In this document: positions 28,313 through 38,271 of the stretch, piece by piece | Layout of the letters: each line of letters starts with the position of its first letter | How positions within the stretch are numbered: position 1 is the stretch's first letter | DNA from: CAVONB01 sp963697205 | GTDB lineage: Bacteria > Pseudomonadota > Alphaproteobacteria > Rhizobiales > Hyphomicrobiaceae | Direction: 5' to 3' | Assembly: GCA_963697205.1 (NCBI GenBank) | Contig: CAVONB010000001.1 | Span: 1-64,000, forward strand | DNA: 64,000 nt | Translations under genes and position numbers: made by a program | Notes under the pieces: generated by a model | Databases searched by the model: none | Seen by the model: only the letters and a program-made list of their open reading frames with translations | What the model was told of the DNA's origin: nothing

Positions 28313-29446
28313 TTAACCGATCAGCAATCCTTGAGATGCCCAGTCCTCGACGGCGCCGGCGCCGACGCCCTGGAGAAGCGCGACCTCGACGAAGGTGTCG
28401 CCCAGCATGACGGAGACCATCGCGCCGCCCGATGCGCTGGTGATCTGGACCTTGTCGGCCAGGCTGCCGGCGGTGCGGGCTGTGAGCATCGAAATGTCGA
28501 GGGCGTCGGTGGTGGAGAAGTCGGTGATCAGGTCGACGCCCTGGTGGATGCCGCCCTGCATCACGTCCTTGACTTCGTAGCGGAACGTATCGGCGCCGGC
28601 GCCGCCCGTCAGCGTGTCCGCGCCGGCCATGCCGCGCACGACGTCGTCGCCCGCGCCGCCGTCGATCATGTTGTCGCGCTTGTCGCCGATCAGGGTGTCG
28701 GCGAATGAGGTGCCCAGAACGGCTTCGATGCCCCAGATCGTATCCGTGCCCATGCCGGTAACGACGTGGTTGGCGAGATCGACGGAGACGGCGGCGGTGG
28801 CGTGCGAGAAGTCGATGGTGTCGAAGCCCGATCCGCCTGTGTAGCTGTCGTTGCCGGCGCCGGAGATGAACAGGTCGTCGCCGGATCCACCGTCGACGTC
28901 GTCATCGCCCGTGCCACCGTCGATGCGGTCGTCGCCTGTGCCGCCGATGATGGTGTCGTTGCCGGCGTCGCCAAAGAGGCTGTCGTGGCCGCTGTTGCCT
29001 TCGATCGTGTCGTTGCCGTCACCGCCGCGCACGGTGTCCTGGCCCTTGCCACCGAACAGCAGGTCCTGGTCGAGGCCGCCGTCGAGAAGGTCGTTGCCGT
29101 CGTTGCCGAACAGCGTGTCGTTGCCCAAGCCGCCGAACAGATTGTCGAGGCCCGTGTTGCCGAGAATGAGGTCCTCGCCCGCGCCGCCGTCGACGGTGTC
29201 GTCTTGCTTTCCGCCACGCAGCTCGTCGTTGCCGTTCTCGCCGTAGATGTAGTCGTTGCCGGCGTTGCCGTAGGCGACGTCGGCGCCCTCGCTGCCAAAG
29301 ATGCGGTCGTCGCCTTCCTTGCCGCGCACGATGTCGTTGCCGCTCAGCGCGCGGATGGTGTCGTTGCCCTCGTAGCCGATGATGAGGTCGTCGAAGGACG
29401 TTCCGTACAGGTTGTCAGCGCGCGGCGTTCCATTGATGACATACAT
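28313..29446 (-). CDS. RTX calcium-binding protein 2
   Basis: 377 residues. The start MYVINGTPRADNLYGTSFDD was chosen because GAGGTGG lies 8 nt upstream. Residues about 20-190 are nonapeptides (GNDGNDLLDG, GGTGDDRIDG and similar), then the common linker FDTIDFSHATAAVSVDLANH that recurs in long RTX proteins, a second short roll (DGGAGDDVVRG), a cap (GVDLITDFSTTDALDISMLT) and the C-terminus VALLQGVGAGAVEDWASQGL. No catalytic module. The gene is a separate unit from RTX1, with a 205-bp gap. Same likely secretion route and extracellular role. Confidence 0.92.
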   Translation of the reverse strand: MYVINGTPRADNLYGTSFDDLIIGYEGNDTIRALSGNDIVRGKEGDDRIFGSEGADVAYGNAGNDYIYGENGNDELRGGKQDDTVDGGAGEDLILGNTGLDNLFGGLGNDTLFGNDGNDLLDGGLDQDLLFGGKGQDTVRGGDGNDTIEGNSGHDSLFGDAGNDTIIGGTGDDRIDGGTGDDDVDGGSGDDLFISGAGNDSYTGGSGFDTIDFSHATAAVSVDLANHVVTGMGTDTIWGIEAVLGTSFADTLIGDKRDNMIDGGAGDDVVRGMAGADTLTGGAGADTFRYEVKDVMQGGIHQGVDLITDFSTTDALDISMLTARTAGSLADKVQITSASGGAMVSVMLGDTFVEVALLQGVGAGAVEDWASQGLLIG

Positions 29447-29734
29447 GACTTCCACCTCTTTCCGCACCACTGACGGCCGGGCTGCCCGCTTGCCGCTTAC
29501 CCGTTCGTCGCAAATACCGCACGACTTCGCGTCGAATGTCCGCGTATCGATTATGAACTTATCAAAGCCGGATAAAATGTCGGTTCAAATGCCTCGCGCA
29601 ATTCCTCTCAAATTGCGTTCGATTTTCCGCGATGATGTCAATGATCGGCCCGTGCGTGTTAATTCCGCAGAGCCTTTCGATGCGTGCCGTGTGTCGTGTG
29701 CCGTGCGAGGCGGATGCTGGTTGGTTCTTGCTCA
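29447..29734. promoter_or_regulatory. AT-rich promoter region of RTX gene 2
   Basis: The ~290 bp upstream of RTX2 (minus strand) has no gene. Its middle (about 29535-29640: ATTATGAACTTATCAAAGCC, GGATAAAATGTCGG, CAAATTGCGTTCGATTTTCC) is markedly AT-rich compared with neighbours, as are the sequences upstream of RTX3 and of the Alg44-like gene. No exact -35/-10 pair is claimed. Confidence 0.35.
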
Positions 29735-29771
29735 AAAGAAAATCGGCGCCGCACCGAGGTGCGACGCCGAT
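29735..29771 (-). terminator. rho-independent terminator of RTX gene 3
   Basis: On the minus strand ATCGGCGTCGCAC-CTCG-GTGCGGCGCCGAT folds with one mismatch and is followed by TTTCTTTT. It sits 35 bp after the stop codon of RTX3. Confidence 0.85.
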
Positions 29772-29805
29772 CATCGTTGAGGCCGATTGCGATGCCAGGC
29801 CGAGA

Positions 29806-31422
29806 TCAGGCCAGGATCAGGCCGTCCTTGAGCAAATCGGACGCGGAGATGTTGTCGAGGACGACAACGTCGACGAACTCGCCGCCGATCTTGACGGCGA
29901 CGTTGGTGCCGCCGTCGACGTCCGTGGCCTTCATGACTTCGGACAGGTTGGAGAACGACTGTCCCTTCAGCATGTAGTGAAGGTCCAGCGTGTCGACGCC
30001 GAGCTCGAAGTCCGCGATGTGGTCGACGCCGAGGTGGCTGACCGTTGAGGACGACGTCCTTGGCGAGCCACGTGAAGGTGTCGGCACCCTGGCCGCCGAT
30101 CAACGTGTCGGCGCCGCCGAGGCCGCGGAACCAGTCGTCGCCGGCGCTGCCGTCGAGGACGTTGGCGCGCTTGTCGCCCTTCAGCGAGTCGTCGAAGCTG
30201 CCGCCGACGGCATTCTCGATGCCATTCAGCGTGTCCTTGCCGAGGCCGACCATCGTCTTGGCGTGGAGATCGATCGACATTGCTCCAACGGCGTTGGAAG
30301 CGTCGACCGTATCGATGCCGGAGCCGCCGATGTAGGTGTCGTTGCCCCAATCGGCGACGATGCGGTCGTTGCCGGAGTTGCCGCGGACGCGGTCATCGCC
30401 GAGCGCCGTCGCGCAGCAGGTCGTTGCCCTTGCCGCCGAACAGCAGGTCGTCGCCGCTGCCGCCGAGGAGGACGTCGTCGCCGGAGTTGCCCCACATCCT
30501 GTCGGCGCCGGCGCCGCCATCCATGTGGTCGTTGCCTTTCATGCCGAACATCTTGTCGGTGCCAGCGCCGCCCGACATGACGTCGTCGTCGGTCGTCGCG
30601 GCAGGCTTCGTGGACGCGCGCGGCAGGAGCGCAGCGTTGGTCTGGCCGATGTCGATCGTGAAGACGCTGTCGTCGAAGTCCTTGTCGCCGCCCTTCCAGA
30701 GGTCTTCGAAGCCGATCTTGACCTGGCCGGACGGTGGTGTCGACGGCTGCCACCGTGTGCTCGAGGCCGTCGCCGTTCTTCGCGTCGTTGCTGGCGAAGA
30801 GCGAATTGCCGTAGGCTGACTTGATGAGGGTCTCGACGCCGTTGTCGGCCGTGTGGACGAGCTTCATCTCGCCTGTGGCGTCGACATTCGCTGGCTTGCC
30901 GTCGGCGCCGACGAGCTTGAAGGAGCCGTTGGCGTCGTCGAGAAGCTTCGACATCTTGCTCTGGCTGTAGGCGTCGGGCACGACGAAGAAGCCGATCCGC
31001 TCGCCAGCGGCCAGGTCGATGTCGACAGCGCTCTTGCCGGCGATCAGGTTGCCGGCGGAGCCCTTCAGCGAGGCGTTCGCGAAGAGGATCTCGACGTCGT
31101 AGATCGTGCCATCCTTGCCGATCTTGTACATGCCGAGGGTGTTCTTGTAGCCCGCGCTCTCGCCCTGGAAGGTGATGCGCGCCGTGATGTCCTCGGCGAT
31201 CGTGAACTTGTTCATGTCGACCGTGCCGCCGGCGTTCGCGGCGCCGAACAGGATGTCGTTGCCGTCCGCGCCGTCGATCGTGTCGTTGCCGCCGCCACCA
31301 TGGATGCGGTCGTCGCCTTCGTTGCCGGCCAGAACGTCCTTGCCGCCCTCGCCATACATAACGTCGTTGCCGGCAGAGCCCTTCATTTCGTTGGCACTGC
31401 CCGTGCCCATCATCACCGCCAT
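29806..31422 (-). pseudogene. RTX calcium-binding protein 3 with DUF4114-like domain, frameshifted
   Basis: Starts MAVMMGTGSANEMKGSAGND after TAAGGA. Layout: short beta-roll (residues about 14-60), a beta-sandwich domain (MNKFTIAEDITARITFQGES ... GERIGFFVVPDAYSQSKMSK) ending in VKIGFEDLWKGGDKDFDDSV. That last motif is the Ca-binding hallmark of DUF4114 domains of adhesins. A second beta-roll follows (HMDGGAGADRMWGNSGDDVL), then the linker AVGAMSIDLHAKTMVGLGKD, a cap (HIADFELGVDTLDLHYMLKG) and the C-terminus LDNISASDLLKDGLILA. Frame breaks lie near 30735, 30400 and 30040. About 538 residues. The DUF4114 module suggests ligand or polysaccharide binding outside the cell. Confidence 0.85.
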
Positions 31423-31669
31423 CGTCCTTACTCCATGCATGCCACTCGACGGATCGTCCGATTGCCAGGCCGCCAGAGCCTCGTTTGCTGCAATTCGGAC
31501 GGTTTTTTGCTCCGTAGTGTCCGCAAGGTACGCCGAATGTTCGAAAAGAACGTGCAATGCGCTGTGTACGATTTAATAAAAGTTGAATAAAATGCGGGAT
31601 AATCGAATGCGATTTTCAGTGTCGTTTTGACGGTGTTTCGGGCGGATTCTCGATCGCAGCGGCGAAACG
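31423..31669. promoter_or_regulatory. promoter region of RTX gene 3, AT-rich
   Basis: No gene. The stretch 31562-31595 (TGTACGATTTAATAAAAGTT, GAATAAAATGCGGG) is very AT-rich for this genome and resembles the AT-rich tract before the Alg44-like gene (TTTTATTAAATAAAATTCGA). It could serve a promoter or an AT-binding regulator such as a MucR/Ros-type protein; this is inference. Confidence 0.35.
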
Positions 31670-31701
31670 AAAAAAGCCCGGGCAAGGCGCCCGGGCTTTT
31701 T
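31670..31701. terminator. bidirectional rho-independent terminator
   Basis: AAAAAGCCCGGGC-AAGG-CGCCCGGGCTTTTT: a 9-bp GC stem flanked by A-run and T-run, so it works on both strands. It ends the minus-strand dehydrogenase / synthase transcript 34 bp beyond the stop codon. Confidence 0.92.
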
Positions 31702-31734
31702 GATGCATGTCGAAGGATCGTGTTGCCGTCAGCT

Positions 31735-33098
31735 CTACCAGGCGATGCCCTGGTATGTCGTGTCGTCCGGCAGGTCCTTGTAGAGACGGGCGAGGTCGAG
31801 CACCCGGGTGCTGCCGCGGCGCGCAACAATCTCGCGGAACGCGTCGGTCGCATGGGAGACGACGATGACGTCGCTGGCGGCGAGGAACTCGTCCGCGCGT
31901 GGAAAGCGTGATCGTTTCGAGCTCGTCCATCAACTTGGCCTGGCGCGGTACGGCATGGCGCACGTAGGCGATCTGGCCCTGCGAGCATCGGGCCGAAGCG
32001 GAGGTTGGGGTCGTAGGCGCAGATCGTGCGACCCTCGGCCAGCAGCGCGGCCATGACGTCGAGCGTCGGGCTTTCGCGCAGGTCGTCGGTGCCGGGCTTG
32101 AAGGTGACGCCGAGGAAGCCGATGCGCTTGCCGCGTAGGGGGCGAGCAGCTTGAGGGCCTGTGCCGACGTGCCGCTCGTTCGACGGCATCAGGCTGTCGA
32201 TCAGCGGCACCTCGACGCCGAGCTCCTGGGCGAGGTGGCCGACGGCGCGCACCTCCTTGGGCAGGCACGAGCCGCCGAAGGCGAAGCCGGGCTTCAGGTA
32301 GTAGGGCGACAGGTTCAGCTTCTTGTCCTGGACGAAGATGTTCATGACGTCGTGGCTGTCGATGTCGAGCGCCTTGCACAGGCGGCCGACCTCGTTGGCG
32401 AACGCGACCTTGGTGGCGTGCCAGACGTTGTCGACGTACTTGACCATCTCGGCCGCCGCGATCGAGGTGAAGATCACGCGCTCGTCGATGGCGGAGTAGA
32501 TGCGGGCGACGGTCGCCTCGGCGCGCGTGTCGGAGGCGCCGACGACGGTCTTCGGGCGGGGCGAAGAAGTCGGCGACGGCGACGCCTTCGCGCAGGAACT
32601 CGGGGTTGAAGCACATGCCGAAGTCGTCGCCGAGCTTGCGGCCGGAGGCCTTCTCGATCTCGGGAGCGACGACGTCGAGCGTCGTGCCCGGCGGCACGGA
32701 GCAGCGCAGGACGACGACGTGGTAGCCTGTTTTCATGGCAAAGCGCCTGGCCGATGGCGCGCGCGGCCTGGCGGACATAGGTCAGGTCGCAGCTGCCGTC
32801 GGCGGAGGTCGGCGTGCCGACGGACATGAACGTGACGTCGGTTTCCAGAACGGCGGCGACCAGATTCTCGGTGGCAGTGATCAGGCCGCTGTCGACGCCT
32901 TCGGCCAGCAGTTCGCCCAGACGGTCCTCGACGATCGGCGAGCGGCCCTCGGCGATGGCTGCGACCTTCTCGGTGGAGACGTCGACGCCGACCATGCGGA
33001 AGCCGAGATGGGCAAGGCAGGCCATCGACACGGCGCCGACATAGCCCAGGCCGATCACGCTGATTGCTGGCTTCTCGGTCGAAGCGCGGACGACCCAT
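31735..33098 (-). pseudogene. algD: AlgD-like GDP-mannose/UDP-sugar 6-dehydrogenase, frameshifted
   Basis: Joined frames give about 450 residues: ISVIGLGYVGAVSMACLAHL (Rossmann GxGxxG), SPIVEDRLGELLAEGV, TFMSVGTPTSADGSCDLTYV, VVVLRCSVPPGTTLDVVAPE, DFGMCFNPEFLREGVAVADF, AEMVKYVDNVWHATKVAFAN, catalytic Cys in KPGFAFGGSCLPKEVRAVGH, then VTFKPGTDDLRESPTLDVMA, ending TYQGIAW. GFAFGGSCLPK and the order of motifs follow AlgD (GDP-mannose 6-dehydrogenase) more closely than UDP-glucose dehydrogenase (GFGYGGSCFPKD). The enzyme makes the uronic-acid donor for the polymer. At least five frame breaks (about 33090, 32735, 32550, 32165, 31985, 31900) make the present text untranslatable. It lies 3' of the Alg8-like gene on the same strand. 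Confidence 0.8.
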
Positions 33099-33329
33099 CG
33101 GCACAATGCTGGCTTCAATTCTTTCGAACGGTGACGCTGCCCGCATTTGCGTTCATTTGACGCTGTGACTCCCACACCCTGACTTTTCGGATCGTTTTGA
33201 TCCGTTCCCCTGGCGCGCGGAGGCCAGCCGCAATCATCCATTGCGGCTCGTTTCATCTCCGTGCTGAAGGGCAGGTTCGCAGAAATAGGTGGTGGGGCCG
33301 TGAAATCGGACGATAAAATTGCAGCCAAT

Positions 33330-34930
33330 TCAGCCGCAACACATCACTTTGACAAAGCCGAAGCTCGGGAGTGCGAGTAACTCTGTGTAAACCATGACGA
33401 TCAGAAAGAGCGCTGCGGACGACACGAGCGTCAGGTAGAGCGCCATCGCCTCGCGGAACCGGTCGATGAAGCCATTGCCGGCGAAGCCCTGCTTCTGGTT
33501 GCCGCGGTTGGCCCATTTCTGCTTGGCCAGCCGCCAGAGCATGTAGACCTTCACGGCGGCGTTCAGGATCTGGTTGGCGTAAAGCGTCCAGACGAAGTTC
33601 GAGGTCGACACGCTGGGCGTAGCCGAACAGCACCATCGACAGGAGCATGCGCGTCACGGCGATGTAGACGACATAGGCCAGGAAGAATGCCGATGCCGAG
33701 CTTGAGCGAGCCGACAATCGCCAGCATCGGCGAGAACAGCATCGTCCACATGGCGATGCGCTGGTCGACGCAGCACCACCAGATGAAGAACGGCATGCGA
33801 TGGGGGCCGAGCACGATCGCGCGCAGGCCGTTGCGCAGCATGTTGCCGGACCAGCGCCGCAGGTTTTCGACCATGCGACTGGTAGCCGGAGCCGTCGACG
33901 ACCTCGATCGTGGTGCCGGCTGCATCGGGCACATAGGTCATCTTCACGCCGTGGCGCAGCAGCGTGTACCAGGTGCTCTTGTCGTCGCCGGACAGGAAGC
34001 GGAAGCGGCCCCAGAGCCAGTGCTCGAGGAAGTCGGCTTCCTGCAGGCGGATGAACTCGTGGCTGACGATGTGCGTGGCGCGGAAGACGGAGAAGCGGCC
34101 GGTCAGCGTCAGAACGCGGTCGGACAGCGCATGGCTCTGCATGGCCATCCGGCGCTGCGCAAAGCGCATGTCGAGCCAGGACTGCATCCAGCGCGGGCCC
34201 TTGCACGAGGACGTACTCGTCGGTGGTCAGCGCGTGCAAGTCGGGATCGAGGGCGAACAGCGGGAAGCATTTGCGGATCGCGCCGGGATGCAGGACGAAG
34301 TCGCCGTCCATGAAGACGACGATGTCGTTGTCGGCCCAGGCCGGCGCGCGACATGGCGCGCAGGATGAGGGCGATGGCGACGCGCTTGCCGGGCTGGTTC
34401 TGGCGGATGATCTTGCAGCGTGAAGTCGAGGTCGCTCGCCGACGAGCTTGAGGTGGCGGTCGATCTTCTGCTCGTCGTCGGGCTCGCTGGAGCCGAGCCA
34501 GAGCGTGGCGGGGACGCCGGCTTCGCGCACCTCGCGGACGAGCGCGCGGATGACGGCTTCGCTGATCTCGCGGTGCTCGCGGAAGGTCGTCATCTGGATG
34601 TGGATGTGGCGTCGGGCGCCAGCCGGAGCCCCACAGTGCCGCGGCGCGCGCGCGCATCTTGGGATAGGTGACGTGGCGGAAGATCAGCGCGCGCATCCAG
34701 TGGTTGAACCACCACAGGTAGCGCCAGATGCCGAGGATGCCGATGACGTAGACGATCTCGCGGCCGCCGGGATCGTAGATCGAGTTGGGGATCGTGCTGA
34801 GCGCGATGAAGCAGACGGCGAAGTAGGCGAAGATCTGAAGCTGGACTTCGGGCGACCACTTTTCCCAAAGCGACAGCGTTCGCGTGGTGTCCTGGACGTC
34901 CAATCCGGCACGACCGGCACTTCGGGTCAT
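33330..34930 (-). pseudogene. alg8: Alg8-like membrane glycosyltransferase (polysaccharide synthase), frameshifted
   Basis: Two N-terminal membrane helices (LQIFAYFAVCFIALSTIPNS; IVYVIGILGIWRYLWWFNHW) precede a GT2 domain: DIVVFMDGDFVLHPGAIRKC (DxD-type), DLHALTTDEYVLVQG, RFAQRRMAMQSHALSDRVLT, TGRFSVFRATHIVSHEF, RFRFLSGDDKSTWYTLLRHG (general base region), NLRRWSGNMLRNG (RxxRW UDP/GDP-sugar site). Further helices follow (MWTMLFSPMLAIVGSLKLGI; AYVVYIAVTRMLLSMVLFGY; LYLTLVSSAALFLIVMVYTE). This order and wording match Alg8 of pseudomonads ([35 protein letters not shown]), the catalytic subunit that polymerises mannuronate from GDP-ManA and exports it across the inner membrane. About 530 residues. 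Breaks lie near 34600, 34420, 34200, 33880, 33690 and 33610. It overlaps or abuts the Alg44-like gene. Confidence 0.85.
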
Positions 34931-36559
34931 GGCGGTCGATCCCTCAGAAGACGAGCGACAGCTTTTTTTGCAGGCCGCTGATCGAGTGCGTTGGTGGAGC
35001 GCTGCTCGAAAACGACGACCACCGGCAGGCCCGAGCGATAGCGGTCGGTGTCGGCGACCTGCTCGGGATGGACGAACTCGATCATGATCTTGCCAGACCG
35101 GTCGGTCGGGCCGCGCCAGCTGTAGCCGGGATTGTGACGCTGCTCCTGCTCGCGCACGAAGCCGCTGGTGCGGTCGATCTGGCGAACGCGGCCGCGCAGT
35201 GTCTCGTTCAGCGCGGGGAAAAACAGAAGTGCCTCGTCGCCGAGGCCGATGCGCTGGATCTCGTCCTGGGTGACGAACGCCGTGACTTGTCGCTGCTGGC
35301 GCTGTTCGATGACGGCGACGACGTCGCCGCGTCGAATGCTGCCGCGATCGTGTCGCGGCAGCTCAAGAACGGTGCCGTCGAAGGGCGCCTTGACGGCGAT
35401 GCGATCGCGGCTCGCGCGGTAGGCTTCGTGGCGCTTTCGCGCCAGCTCGACCTCATGCTCGGCGAGGCGCACCTGGGCTTCGATGCTGGCGACCTCGCCG
35501 ACGAGCTCGTTGCCGTTGTAGAGCCGCTTGCCGATGTTGCTGCCTGCCAGGGCGATGCGCGTGTCGAGCTCGAGGCGGCGGCTTTCGAGCTCCTTCAGCA
35601 CGCGTGATATAGTTCTTCTCGGCTTCCTCGAGCTTGGTGTCGGTGGTGAAGCCCTTGGCCTTGAGCACGCGCAGGCGCGACAGCTGCCGACGCGCGGCGT
35701 CGAGGCGGGCGGCTGCGCTGTCGAAGGCGAGGCGCGTCTGCTTGACGTTCTTGGTCTCGAGGCTGGCGTAGCCCTGGGCGCGCTCCAGCTCCTCGATCTG
35801 GCGTTGCTTCAGGTAGGCGAGCTGGGCCTTTTTCTCCTGAACGACGATGTCGGCAAGTGCGATCTCGCGCTCGATCTGGTTGTCGATCAGGTTCAAGACC
35901 GTCTCGCCGGCGGCGACGGGATCACCAGGCTTCAACGCCGTCCAAGCGACGCGGCCATCGGCCTGGGCCTCGACCTGCTCGACCGGTGCGGAGATGACGG
36001 CGGTCTGGATCTCCATGCGGAAGAAGTTGGCGTAGGCCAGGAGGCCCGCGTAGCCGAAGATCAACATGCCGGCGATGACGTAGAAGGCCGACATGGCGAT
36101 TAGCTTGGTCGGCCAGCGTTGCGCGGGCAACTGGGAGATCCGGGGCTTGTCCGGCTCCAGGGACGCGGGCGTGACGGGCACGTCGATGCGCTGGATCGTG
36201 TCCTCGACATCGACCATGGAGCCGCGCACGAGCTCCTCGATGAAATGAGACATGAGTTCGCGCTCGCGCTCGCCGATCTGGGCGAAGCGCACGGCGAACA
36301 TGCCGTCCGTCTTGCTGTTGCGGACGACCTCGGCGGACACCTTGAAGGAGACGTCGAAGCCCTGGAAGGGCAGCGTGATTTCGAGACTGATTTCGGTGCC
36401 GACCTCGGGCACCGGCGCGGGGAAGCGCTCGACGCGCAGGCCACCGAGGCTCCAGTCGGCGGCGCGGACGAAGTGACCGTCGAAGTCAACGAAAAGCGGC
36501 GCCGTCACGCGATGGTGACGCCGCTGGTCAGGTCGCTCTCGTTTGACCTTGACCGCCAT
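34927..36559 (-). pseudogene. alg44: Alg44-like PilZ-HlyD fusion, c-di-GMP-responsive co-polymerase, one or two frameshifts
   Basis: Starts MAVKVKRERPDQRRHHRVTA at 36559. Residues about 8-105 form a PilZ domain with the RxxxR-type loop (RPDQRRHHR) and D/NxSxxG box (DWSLGGLRV), which bind cyclic di-GMP. A single membrane helix follows (LIAMSAFYVIAGMLIFGYAG, about 145-170), then a periplasmic HlyD-like part: lipoyl half (ADGRVAWTALKPGDPVAAGE), long coiled coil (KKAQLAYLKQRQIEELERAQ ...), second half (RIAVKAPFDGTVLELPRHDR) and barrel. This is the architecture of Alg44, which activates Alg8. The longer coiled coil exceeds that of Alg44. A break lies near 35610. The end is ambiguous: the open frame stops at 34927 (ATGA overlap with the next gene), but a shift near 34985 gives ISGLQKKLSLVF and a stop at 34944. 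Confidence 0.88.
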
Positions 36560-36860
36560 GGACTTCGAACTCAACCTCAACACCAAATCGGGCCACGCAC
36601 GATGGTGCACCCGCACAAGCGTTGTCGCACGATGGGGTTAATATTGCCTTCAGGGTGCGGTGCATTTTGCGCAAAAGTGCTTGTCGGCCGGCGCAAGCGC
36701 GCTTTCGGCGGCTCTGAGTAAACATATGATTTTATTAAATAAAATTCGACGTCTTGCGCCCGTATTAACGGGCCGGGGAAACGGTTAATGCCGCCGTCAA
36801 AGCATCGTTGACCACGACCGGTTCGGGCATGGCGCGCTGGCGCGTTCCGGACGGCGATGT
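36560..36860. promoter_or_regulatory. upstream region of the Alg44-Alg8-AlgD transcript
   Basis: No gene in this ~300 bp. The stretch 36720-36770 (AACATATGATTTTATTAAAT, AAAATTCGACGTCTTG) is the most AT-rich tract nearby and lies about 160-210 bp before the Alg44 start. Likely promoter and regulator sites for the polysaccharide operon. Its other side ends at the stop codon of the FAD-linked oxidase. Confidence 0.4.
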
Positions 36861-38271
36861 TCAGTCGGCGCTGACGATCTTGCCGGGGTTGAGAATTCCG
36901 AGCGGGTCGAGCGTCTGCTTGATCTGGCGCATCATGGAGACGCCCGCGCCCAGTTCGGCCTCCAGGTACTTCATTTTTCCCTGGCCGACGCCGTGCTCGC
37001 CGGTGCAGGTGCCGTCCAGGCGGATGGCGCGCTCGGCCAGGCGGGCGAGGAAGCCGCGCATGGCCTCGACCTCGGCGGGGTTGGTCATGTCGACGACGGG
37101 CGAGGTGTGGAAATTGCCGTCGCCGACGTGGCCGACGATCGGGGCGACGATGCCCATCTGACGGATGTCGGCCTGGGTCTCCATGCACGGCCTCGGCGAG
37201 CCGGGAGATGGGGACGCAGACGTCGGTGGCCAGCACGTCCTTGCCGGCCCAGGTGGTCTTGACCGACCAATAGGCCTCGTGGCGCGCCTTCCAGAGCCGG
37301 CGCCGGTCCTCCTCGCGCTCGGCCCAGTCGAAGCGGACGGCGCCTTCGCCGCGGGCAATCTCCTCGAACTGTTCCACCTGGTCGCGCGCGGAGACGGTGG
37401 TGCCGTGGAACTCCAGGAAGAGCATCGGCACCTCCTCGAGCGACAGCTTGGAGTGTCGGTTGACGGCGTGCACCTGCATCTCGTCGAGCAGCTCGATGCG
37501 GGCGATGCCGAGGCCGAGCTGGATGGCCTGGATGGCGGCGTTGACGGCGCCTTCGAGCGTCTTGAAGGGGCAGACGGCGGCCAGGATCACCTCGGGGATG
37601 CCGTAAAGGCGGACGCCGAGCTCGGTAATGATGCCAAGCGTGCCCTCGGAGCCGACGAGCAGCCGGGTGAGATCGTAGCCGGCCGACGATTTGCGGGCGC
37701 GCCCGCCGGTCTTGACGATCCGGCCGTCGGCCATCACCGCGGTCACGTAGAGGACGTTGTCGCGCATGGTGCCGTAGCGGACGGCGTTGGTGCCGGAGGC
37801 CCGTGTCGACGCCATGCCGCCGAGGGTCGCTTCCTCGGCGCCCGGGTCGACGGGGAAGAAGAGGCCCATGTCGCGCAGGTGGTCGTTGAGCTGCTTTCGG
37901 GAGACGCCGGGCTCGACGACGCAATCGAGATCGCGCTCGTTGACGGCCAGGATCCTGTTCATCTGCTGGAAATCGATCGAGATGCCGCCATGCGGTGCGT
38001 TGACCTGGCCTTCCAGCGACGTGCCGGCGCCGAATGGGATGACCGGGACGCGGTGGGCGGCGGCGACCGCAACGATTTCGGAGACCTCCGCGGCGGTGAT
38101 CGGCCAGATCACGATGTCGGGCGGCTCGTTGGCGAGCCACGTCAAGGTGTGGCCGTGTTGGCGGCGGATGGCCTCGCTCGCCTGGGCGCGTTCGCCGAAC
38201 CTCTGTTTCAGGATGGCGAGCGCCGTCGACCTGTCCTCCGGCGACGGTTTCGCCGCGTGCGTTGCCACCAT
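36861..38271 (-). pseudogene. FAD-linked oxidase (D-lactate dehydrogenase / GlcD type), one frameshift
   Basis: About 470 residues from MVATHAAKPSPEDRSTALAI. The PCMH FAD-binding domain is evident: VIPFGAGTSLEGQVNAPHGG, FFPVDPGAEEATLGGMASTR, RYGTMRDNVLYVTAVMADGR, DLTRLLVGSEGTLGIITELG. The FAD-oxidase C-terminal domain has ATDVCVPISRLAEAV, then after a break near 37183 VGHVGDGNFHTSPVVDM and GTCTGEHGVGQGKMKYLEAE, ending LDPLGILNPGKIVSAD. It resembles D-lactate dehydrogenase (cytochrome) and glycolate oxidase GlcD; both oxidise 2-hydroxyacids and pass electrons to the respiratory chain. No GlcE/GlcF partners adjoin, which favours a stand-alone D-lactate-type enzyme. Confidence 0.9.

Noticed and set aside
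27180..31400. Regularly spaced short DNA repeats resembling a CRISPR array
   Set aside because: The period is 27 bp of degenerate coding repeats (GTCGTTGCCG-like on the plus strand) that encode RTX nonapeptides. There are no constant repeats with unique spacers and no cas genes.
26911..31422. RTX proteins as AlgE-type mannuronan C5-epimerases
   Set aside because: Azotobacter AlgE epimerases carry a right-handed beta-helix catalytic module. None of the three proteins has such a module; RTX1 and RTX2 are only beta-roll plus cap, and RTX3 has a DUF4114-like domain.
31735..33098. UDP-glucose 6-dehydrogenase instead of AlgD
   Set aside because: It remains possible, but GFAFGGSCLPK and the GTDDLRESP region match AlgD better than typical UDP-glucose dehydrogenases, and the neighbouring synthase is Alg8-like. 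I kept AlgD-like with reduced confidence.
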